From the NCBI RefSeq assembly GCF_001456355.1, contig NZ_CP010271.1, positions 1,922,001-1,986,000 of the forward strand: DNA of 64,000 nt, read 5' to 3'. A model generated the notes under the pieces. That model did not search any database and was not told where the DNA came from. It was given only the letters and a program-made list of their open reading frames with translations. This document shows, in pieces, positions 46,926 to 53,233 of this stretch. Each line of letters opens with the position of its first letter. Position 1 is the stretch's first letter. This stretch comes from Mycobacteroides saopaulense (GTDB lineage Bacteria; Actinomycetota; Actinomycetes; Mycobacteriales; Mycobacteriaceae). The position numbers and the translations under genes are program-made.

Positions 46926-48071
46926 TCACGCTCTTGTGCGCCGACGGTAAGACCGCGCGGCTTCGGCCAGCCCCTCCGGGGATTCCTCGCCCCAGGATCG
47001 CAGCATCGCGCGGTTGGCCAGCACCACATTGCGTGTGGCCTCGATCCGCTCAGACTCGTAGTCGGCCAGTCCGCGGGTGGGATCGTTCGGGCGGCCTGAC
47101 AGTGTGCGCGCCAGCGCGCGGGCGTCGACCACAGACTGTGATCCGCCGTTGGCGCCCAATGGGTACATGGGATGTGCGGCATCGCCCAGCAGGGTGACTC
47201 GCCCCTGGCCCCACCGGGGTAGCGGGTCGCGGTCGACCATCGGGTATTCGACGATGCATTCGGTGCTACGCACCATGGTTTGAATATCCAGCCACCCGAA
47301 ATCCCAGCCGGGGAAATGCCGCAGTACCTCGTCGGCTGTCACGGGGTCATTCCACCGGGCCCCGTCCGGGAGCTGCCCGGCACAGCCGGTACGTGCGAGC
47401 GCCACCCAATTCACGGTGCGCTCGCCGATGGGGTAGGCGATGAGTTCGTGATCGGTGTCGTCGTGTGCGGCGATCATGGCCTTACCCGTGAGGAACGGTC
47501 CGACATCGACGGCGCCGCGCCACATCCGCACACCGGACCAGCGCAACGGATCCGCGGGATGCAGCTGTGCGCGTACCGCCGAGTTCACGCCGTCCGCGCC
47601 AACCAGGACATCTGCTTCGACATCGCCGCCGGTGGTGTGGGTCCGCACGCCGACCGCACTGCTCTCGAATCCGAGAACGCGGCAATCCGTCCGAACCGCT
47701 TGTGGGCCAATGCGTTCCCGTACCGCATCGAGCAGCATGAGTTGCAACCGACCACGGTGGACAGAGATCTGTGGGTACGGGTAGTCGCCCGTGAGGCCGC
47801 GCGGCTCGGTGTACAGGACGGTGCCGTGCTTGTCGCAGAACCGGATCTCGGTGGTGGCGACGCCCGCGTGGGCCAGCGCATCACCCAAACCGAGTTCGGT
47901 CAGCACGCCCACGGCGTGGGGCAGCATGTTGATGCCCACGCCCAGCGGCTTGACCTCGTGCGCACTCTCCAACACCACCACCGGGAACCCCGCGGCATGC
48001 AGGGTCAAGGCTGAGGTGAGTCCGCCGATACCTGCTCCGGCAATCACGATCGATGTCTTGTTGGTCTTCAT
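46926..48071 (-). CDS. FAD-dependent monooxygenase (PHBH fold)
   Basis: A 381-residue flavin monooxygenase. The FAD motif IVIAGAGIGGLTSALTL is near residue 8, the DG motif VLVGADGVNSAVRAQ near 155, and GRVTLLGDAAHPMYPLGANG near 290. It resembles aromatic-ring hydroxylases acting on salicylate-like or quinolone-like compounds; the substrate cannot be set. It diverges from a LysR gene across 71 bp, the standard arrangement for a regulator and its target. Confidence 0.88.
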   Translation of the reverse strand: MKTNKTSIVIAGAGIGGLTSALTLHAAGFPVVVLESAHEVKPLGVGINMLPHAVGVLTELGLGDALAHAGVATTEIRFCDKHGTVLYTEPRGLTGDYPYPQISVHRGRLQLMLLDAVRERIGPQAVRTDCRVLGFESSAVGVRTHTTGGDVEADVLVGADGVNSAVRAQLHPADPLRWSGVRMWRGAVDVGPFLTGKAMIAAHDDTDHELIAYPIGERTVNWVALARTGCAGQLPDGARWNDPVTADEVLRHFPGWDFGWLDIQTMVRSTECIVEYPMVDRDPLPRWGQGRVTLLGDAAHPMYPLGANGGSQSVVDARALARTLSGRPNDPTRGLADYESERIEATRNVVLANRAMLRSWGEESPEGLAEAARSYRRRTRA

Positions 48072-48129
48072 ATGATCCAGCGTCGAGTGATGTCGCGTAG
48101 AAGTCCAAGATCTATGTGTTCATCTATCT

Positions 48130-48144
48130 ATAAGATCTTCTTAT
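48130..48144. promoter_or_regulatory. Candidate LysR operator (T-N11-A palindrome)
   Basis: ATAAGA-TCT-TCTTAT is an inverted repeat with 6-bp arms and a T-N11-A core (48131-48143). It overlaps the start codon of the LysR gene and is close to the divergent monooxygenase promoter. A second AAGATCT copy lies 25 bp upstream at 48107-48113. This fits an autorepressing and activating LysR site, by pattern only. Confidence 0.45.
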
Positions 48145-49012
48145 GGAGATTCATCAGCTGCGCTATCTGCTCGCCGTCGCAGAGACGGCGAGTTTCACCA
48201 AGGCCGCTGTCTCACTCCATGTCGCCCAACCCGGAGTAAGTGCTCAGATTCGCCTACTGGAACGCGAACTGGGGCAGGAGTTGTTCGACCGGTCGGCGCG
48301 TCAGGTCCGCCTCACCGATGCGGGTGAAGCGGTAATTCCTTACGCCCGAGCAGCTCTAGCTGCGGTGGACGGCGTTCGTGCCACGGCGGACGAGATCGGG
48401 GGACTGCTGCGGGGACATATCGCGTTCGGGACCGTCCCCTCGCACGGCGCCGACCTGCCGACGCTGCTCTCGGGTTTTCATGATGATCACCCGGCGATCA
48501 CCATCGCCCTCACCGAAGCGGGGAGCGACGAGCTTGTCTTCGGCCTGCGCGAGGGCCGGTTGGATGGCGCGATCGTGGCTCTGGGGGCGAAAGAGCCGGA
48601 GGGTCTTGGCCTGCGCGTCATCGATGACCAGCCCCTGGTGGCGGCAGTTGCCGGCGGCGATCCGTTGGCGAGACGTCGTACGGTCACCCTGGAGATGCTC
48701 GGTGAGCGGACCCTGATCTGCCTACCGAGGGGCAGCGGCGTCCGGTCGATCCTGGAAACCGCATGCCGATCTGCGGGGTTCACTCCGAACGTTGCGTTCG
48801 AGGCGAGCTCGCCGCGATCACTGGTGACCCTCGCCGAGCAGGGGCTCGGTGTGGCGGTGCTGCCTGCCCCGTACGTGCGGGACGGCGGCGCCCTGGTGGC
48901 GCTGGGCATCCGGCCGGCGTTGCGCGGTCGCCTCGCGTTGGCGTGGCGTCTCGACGGTTCCATCGGCCCGGCAGCGCGCAGCTTCCTGGAGCGGGCCCGC
49001 ACCGCGCTGTGA
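48143..49012 (+). CDS. LysR-family transcriptional regulator
   Basis: A 289-residue LysR protein: N-terminal winged helix (MEIHQLRYLLAVAETASFTK, HVAQPGVSAQIRLLERELGQ) followed by an effector-binding domain from residue 90. It probably controls the divergent FAD monooxygenase gene. The start overlaps a palindromic operator-like site. The effector is unknown. Confidence 0.92.
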   Translation: MEIHQLRYLLAVAETASFTKAAVSLHVAQPGVSAQIRLLERELGQELFDRSARQVRLTDAGEAVIPYARAALAAVDGVRATADEIGGLLRGHIAFGTVPSHGADLPTLLSGFHDDHPAITIALTEAGSDELVFGLREGRLDGAIVALGAKEPEGLGLRVIDDQPLVAAVAGGDPLARRRTVTLEMLGERTLICLPRGSGVRSILETACRSAGFTPNVAFEASSPRSLVTLAEQGLGVAVLPAPYVRDGGALVALGIRPALRGRLALAWRLDGSIGPAARSFLERARTAL

Positions 49013-49068
49013 CGGTCGTTGCGATCATCCTGAATCCAATCTCCGGCCCCGCGCCCCGGTGGCGCAAT

Positions 49069-49089
49069 GGTGCATCTACGACGGTGCAT
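49069..49089. repeat. Direct repeat GGTGCAT x2 upstream of GntR gene
   Basis: Two GGTGCAT copies (49069-49075 and 49083-49089) are separated by 7 bp, so they recur every 14 bp. They lie within the 203-bp gap between the LysR and GntR genes. They could be part of a control site for the GntR-led operon. Nothing else clear was found in this gap apart from the CAGGAGG ribosome-binding site at 49205. Confidence 0.25.
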
Positions 49090-49215
49090 AGCAGGTCGTG
49101 GGTGGTGTCGACCGGCGCAATGCAACGGACCTGACAGATTTTCATTTCACCCGGCCGGTAGCCGCTGAACAGGCCTTTAGCGTGTGGGCGAGGTCGATTC
49201 ACGTCAGGAGGACTC

Positions 49216-49968
49216 GTGGCCGCTGCCGAGCCCACGCCATTGCGTCGCCCACGCGCCGATCAGGCGCGGTTGGTCGCCGACGTGTTGCGTCACCAGATCC
49301 ACGCGGGTGGTTACGTCGACGGTGGCCTGCCGAGCGAGCAGGAGTTGGCCGCCGAATTCTTCGTCTCCCGTAACACCGTCCGTGAGGCACTGACGACCCT
49401 CAAAGACGAGGGCCTGATCGAGCGCGGGCCACGCACCGGCACCCATGTGGCGTTGCGCAAGTATGAGCACGGTTTGGATGCGCTGCTCGGGCTCAAGGAG
49501 ACATTCAAGGGTTACGGCGAGGTTCGCAATGAGGTCCGCGTCATCCAAGAGGTGAACGCCCCGCCCGCGGTGGCCCTCCGATTGCGTGTCGGTGCCGGAA
49601 CCCCGGTGATCTTCATCGAGCGTCTGCGCTATCTCGGTGACTTGCCGCTCAGCCTCGACAAGACCTATCTCACGCCGGATGTGGGGGAGGCGGTCATCGA
49701 GCACCAGCTGGAGACCAACGACGTGTTCGCCCTGATCGAACGTGTCACGGGCCGTCGGTTGGGTTCTGCCAACCTGTCTCTGGAAGCCGTTGCGGCGGAT
49801 TCACATTCGGCTGCGACACTGCAGGTGCCGGATAACGCGCCACTGCTGCTCCTGGAGCGGCTCACTCATCTCGACGACGGGACCCCCGTCGATCTCGAAT
49901 ACATCAGAATGCGCGGAGACCGAATCACGTTGCGTAGCAGCTTGCTTCGGCCCGCCGAAGGAAGGTAA
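49216..49968 (+). CDS. GntR-family regulator (HutC/UTRA subfamily)
   Basis: A 250-residue regulator. The winged helix carries LPSEQELAAEFFVSRNTVRE near residue 40, and a UTRA effector domain spans about 90-245 (PPAVALRLRVGAGTPVIFIE, SLDKTYLTPDVG). GTG 49216 follows CAGGAGG. It lies 7 bp upstream of the ferredoxin gene and heads the operon, so it most likely controls the sulfonate genes and itself. The effector is unknown, possibly a sulfonate or sulfur metabolite. Confidence 0.9.
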   Translation: MAAAEPTPLRRPRADQARLVADVLRHQIHAGGYVDGGLPSEQELAAEFFVSRNTVREALTTLKDEGLIERGPRTGTHVALRKYEHGLDALLGLKETFKGYGEVRNEVRVIQEVNAPPAVALRLRVGAGTPVIFIERLRYLGDLPLSLDKTYLTPDVGEAVIEHQLETNDVFALIERVTGRRLGSANLSLEAVAADSHSAATLQVPDNAPLLLLERLTHLDDGTPVDLEYIRMRGDRITLRSSLLRPAEGR

Positions 49969-49975
49969 GCGCGAC

Positions 49976-50203
49976 GTGACTCTGGTCAACAACCGCATCG
50001 ACGTCCCGGTCACCATCGATGAATCACTGTGCATCGACGGCTGCACGCTGTGTGTGGACATCTGCCCACTCGATTCGCTGGCGATCAATCCAGAAAACGG
50101 TAAGGCCTTCATGCACGTCGACGAGTGCTGGTACTGCGGGCCCTGCGCCGCACGCTGTCCCACCGGAGCCGTCACCGTCAACATGCCCTATCTCCTTCGT
50201 TAA
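49976..50203 (+). CDS. 2x[4Fe-4S] ferredoxin, AprB/AsfB-like
   Basis: A 75-residue ferredoxin starting at GTG 49976, 7 nt after the GntR stop. Two cluster motifs are CIDGCTLCVDICP (CxxxCxxCxxxCP) and CWYCGPCAARCP (CxxCxxCxxxCP). The spacing resembles the small subunit partners of APS reductase-like flavoproteins, and such a flavoprotein closes this operon. It likely hands electrons to that enzyme. The GntR frame does not extend into it. Confidence 0.88.
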   Translation: MTLVNNRIDVPVTIDESLCIDGCTLCVDICPLDSLAINPENGKAFMHVDECWYCGPCAARCPTGAVTVNMPYLLR

Positions 50204-50214
50204 GTCAGGACACC

Positions 50215-51624
50215 ATGAAGAGAACAGCCCTTCTCAGTTCCGTTGTCACGACCCTGCTCCTGCCGCTGCTCGCCGGTTGCTCGCTGGACTCCGGGTCCGG
50301 CTCGGCCAATGAGGTGACCGTCGTCGTCGGCTATCAGTCGAAGACCATCAACACCGTGACCGCGGGCACACTGCTGCGCGCCCAGGGTTACCTGGAGAAG
50401 CGGCTCGCCGAGGCCGGCGAGCGCACCGGAACCAAGTACACCGTGCAGTGGCAGGACTATGACACCGGGGCGCCGATCACCGCGCAGATGCTCGCCGAGA
50501 AGATCGACATCGGCTCGATGGGCGACTACCCGTTGCTGATCAACGGGTCCAAGACTCAGGCCAACGAGAAGGCTCGCACCGAACTGGTGTCGATCACCGG
50601 ATACAACGCCAAGGGTGCGCTCAACATGGTTGTGGTGCCAACAAATTCGCCGATTACCGCTCTTCCCGAACTGAAGGAAAAGAAGGTGTCCGCCAGTGTG
50701 GGCTCCGCGGGGCACGGAACCCTGGTACGCGCGCTGCGCAACGAGGGTATCGATCCAACCAAGGATATCGAGGTGCTGAATCAGCAGCCACAGGTCGGGG
50801 CATCGGCACTGGAATCCGGTCAGGTACAGGCACTGTCACAGTTCGTGGCGTGGCCGGGCCTGTTGGTGTTCCAGAAGAAGGCCAAGCTGCTCTACGACGG
50901 CGCCGAGCTGAATGTCCCGACTTTCCATGGAGTGGTGGCGCGCCGAGACTATGTCAAGCAGCACCCCGAGGTACTTGACGCGTTCCTGCAGGCGCAGCTC
51001 GACGCTACCGACTTCATTCACGAGAAGTCTCTGGAGGCCGCTCGCATCGTGGCCGAGGGCAGCGGCCTGCCGCAGGAAGTGGTGTACCTGTACAACGGGC
51101 CCGGCGGCACGTCGTTCGACGCCACGCTCAAGCCCTCGCTCATCGAGGCTTTCAGAAGCGATGTGCCCTATCTGAAGTCGATAGGTGACTTCGCCGATCT
51201 CAACATCGACGAGTTTGTGCAGGACGGTCCGCTGCGTCAGGCATATACGAATCGTGCGAAGAACTACGAGACCGAGTTGGCGGCCAAGGTCAATCCGTTG
51301 GTGCTGAGGCCGGCCGACGGTGCGGATCCGAGCAATGCCGCGGAGATCTGGTTTGACGGCAAGGATTCCACCCAGGTGTATGGCACGGCGCAGGAGTTGC
51401 TGAAGGCTGTCGGTGCGGCCAATGCCGCGGGACAGAAGATCCGTGCCGCCTACATCGCCGACGCCGAGCTGGGCACCCGGTGGTTCGCCGACCATGCCTG
51501 GTGGGTTCGGGATTCGGCGGGACTGCACCCGTTCACCACCAGTGCCGGTGCCACGCGCTACATCTCGACGCATCCGGGCGCGACACCCCTGGATTACGCA
51601 CAGGCCTTGGCGGCGGCTTCATGA
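50215..51624 (+). CDS. Sulfonate-type ABC binding lipoprotein with C-terminal NosL-like domain
   Basis: A 469-residue substrate-binding lipoprotein (lipobox LLAGC, Cys near residue 21) starting at ATG 50215. Residues 30-350 are of the NMT1/SsuA type (QMLAEKIDIGSMGDYPLLIN, ASALESGQVQALSQFVAWPG). The tail, about 365-469, adds AAEIWFDGKDSTQVYGTAQE, then IRAAYIADAELGTRWFADHA and WWVRDSAGLHPF. Its order resembles the NosL accessory fold, but the Cys metal ligands of NosL are missing. Binding proteins normally end near 340 residues, so this tail is unusual. Confidence 0.85.
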   Translation: MKRTALLSSVVTTLLLPLLAGCSLDSGSGSANEVTVVVGYQSKTINTVTAGTLLRAQGYLEKRLAEAGERTGTKYTVQWQDYDTGAPITAQMLAEKIDIGSMGDYPLLINGSKTQANEKARTELVSITGYNAKGALNMVVVPTNSPITALPELKEKKVSASVGSAGHGTLVRALRNEGIDPTKDIEVLNQQPQVGASALESGQVQALSQFVAWPGLLVFQKKAKLLYDGAELNVPTFHGVVARRDYVKQHPEVLDAFLQAQLDATDFIHEKSLEAARIVAEGSGLPQEVVYLYNGPGGTSFDATLKPSLIEAFRSDVPYLKSIGDFADLNIDEFVQDGPLRQAYTNRAKNYETELAAKVNPLVLRPADGADPSNAAEIWFDGKDSTQVYGTAQELLKAVGAANAAGQKIRAAYIADAELGTRWFADHAWWVRDSAGLHPFTTSAGATRYISTHPGATPLDYAQALAAAS

Positions 51625-52493
51625 GCAGCCTGCCCATCCTGCAGGCTCGACCGCGCGCGGTACCGGTGATCGAGGATGCAGTCGACGAGCCGACGAATCC
51701 CCGACGTCCGGGGTCGCCGTATGTCGCCTGGAGTATCCGGGCCTCGTCGGTCGCGGTCGCGGTATTGCTATGGCAGCTGTTGACGGTCAACAAGGTGCGC
51801 TTCGGGCTGCGTTTCGACACTCTGCCCACGGTCACCGAAATCGCCTCTGCCTTCACCAAGCGCATTGGCACCGAGCAGTATTGGCTGGATCTCGGTCAAT
51901 CGACCATCCGGATTCTCACCGGATTCGGCCTCGCGGCGGCGCTGGGGATCGTCACCGGCATCTGGCTGGGGCGCTCCCCGTTGTTCGCGAACATCTTCGG
52001 CCCGCTGACCGAACTGGCGCGCCCGATCCCGGCGATCGCCATAGTGCCGGTGGCGATCCTGCTGTTTCCCAGCGATGAGGCCGGCATCGTGTTCATCACC
52101 TTCCTGGCGGCCTACTTCCCGATCATGGTGAGTACCCGGCACGCGGTGCGTGCCCTTCCGACACTCTGGGAGGAGTCGGTGCGCACCCTGGGCGGCAATC
52201 GCTGGGATGTGCTGTTGCGTGTGGTGCTGCCCGGCAGTCTGCCGGGGGTCTTCGGTGGGCTGTCCGTCGGCATCGGCGTCGCCTGGATTTGTGTGGTGTC
52301 CGCCGAGATGATCTCGGGCCGTTTGGGAGTCGGGTACCGCACCTGGCAGTCGTACACGGTGTTGGCTTACCCGGACGTGTTCGTCGGAATCATCACCATC
52401 GGCGTGCTCGGGTTTCTGACATCGGCGGCCGTCGAGGTGGTTGGCCGTCGTGTCACTCGTTGGCTACCCCGGGCCGAGGAGGTGCGCTCATGA
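51621..52493 (+). CDS. ABC transporter permease, sulfonate/taurine type
   Basis: A 290-residue permease with about six helices from residue 40 to 275. The coupling region is ALPTLWEESVRTLGGNRWDV. ATG 51621 overlaps the binding-protein stop as ATGA and is preferred over the longer open frame. It works with the preceding lipoprotein and the following ATPase. Substrate class is inferred from the transporter family and operon content. Confidence 0.9.
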   Translation: MSSLPILQARPRAVPVIEDAVDEPTNPRRPGSPYVAWSIRASSVAVAVLLWQLLTVNKVRFGLRFDTLPTVTEIASAFTKRIGTEQYWLDLGQSTIRILTGFGLAAALGIVTGIWLGRSPLFANIFGPLTELARPIPAIAIVPVAILLFPSDEAGIVFITFLAAYFPIMVSTRHAVRALPTLWEESVRTLGGNRWDVLLRVVLPGSLPGVFGGLSVGIGVAWICVVSAEMISGRLGVGYRTWQSYTVLAYPDVFVGIITIGVLGFLTSAAVEVVGRRVTRWLPRAEEVRS

Positions 52494-53233
52494 GCGCTTC
52501 AACACTGGTGCTGGACGGGGTGAGTCTCGGCTATGGCGGACGCACAGTCGTGGATCGTCTGAGCCTGACCGTGCGCCCCACCGAAATCCTGGTCCTGACC
52601 GGGCCGTCGGGCTGTGGCAAGTCCACCGTGCTGCGGGCCGTAGCCGGGCTGCTGTCGCCCGAGTCGGGGGCCATTGCCGCCGATGGCGAGAAGGTCGTCA
52701 CCACCTCCCGACACCGGGCCATGGTTTTCCAGGACAACGCATTGCTGCCCTGGCGCACAGTGCGATCGAACATCGAGTTGGCTCTCAGGCTGGGTGGTGT
52801 GCCGCGCCAGGGCCGGCGTGAGGCGGCGCAGGTCTGGATCGACGATGTGGGACTGACGGGATTCGAGAACTACCTGCCCAAGAGCCTCTCCGGCGGTATG
52901 CGCCAACGTGTCCAGCTGGCCCGCGGCCTGGCCGGTGCGCCCCGTGCGGTCATGATGGACGAGCCGTTCGGGGCGCTGGATGCACAAACCCGTGCCAGCA
53001 TGCAACGCCTGCTCGTCGACACCTGGCGCAGCCACCCCACCACGGTGGTGTTCGTGACGCACGATGTCGACGAAGCGCTCCTGCTCGGCGACCGAATCGC
53101 TGTCCTGGGGCGCGCGGGTCAACCCCTGCGTGCGCTGCTGGACGTCCCCCGACCCCGTGAGGCCGACGTCGATCGCAGCATGTTGCGCGCCGAAGTTCTT
53201 GCCGCACTGAACCATACGGAGCTTGTTTCCTGA
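52490..53233 (+). CDS. ABC transporter ATP-binding protein, sulfonate/taurine type
   Basis: A 247-residue ATPase: Walker A GPSGCGKST, Q-loop VFQDNALLPWR, signature SLSGGMRQRVQLARGL, Walker B VMMDEPFGALDA, switch His in VTHDVDEA. ATG 52490 overlaps the permease stop by 4 bp, and the stop overlaps the flavoprotein ATG by one base (TGATG). Confidence 0.92.
   Translation: MSASTLVLDGVSLGYGGRTVVDRLSLTVRPTEILVLTGPSGCGKSTVLRAVAGLLSPESGAIAADGEKVVTTSRHRAMVFQDNALLPWRTVRSNIELALRLGGVPRQGRREAAQVWIDDVGLTGFENYLPKSLSGGMRQRVQLARGLAGAPRAVMMDEPFGALDAQTRASMQRLLVDTWRSHPTTVVFVTHDVDEALLLGDRIAVLGRAGQPLRALLDVPRPREADVDRSMLRAEVLAALNHTELVS

Noticed and set aside
49013..49215. SAM-type or other riboswitch ahead of the sulfur operon
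   Set aside because: No conserved aptamer core could be recognised; only a short direct repeat and a ribosome-binding site.
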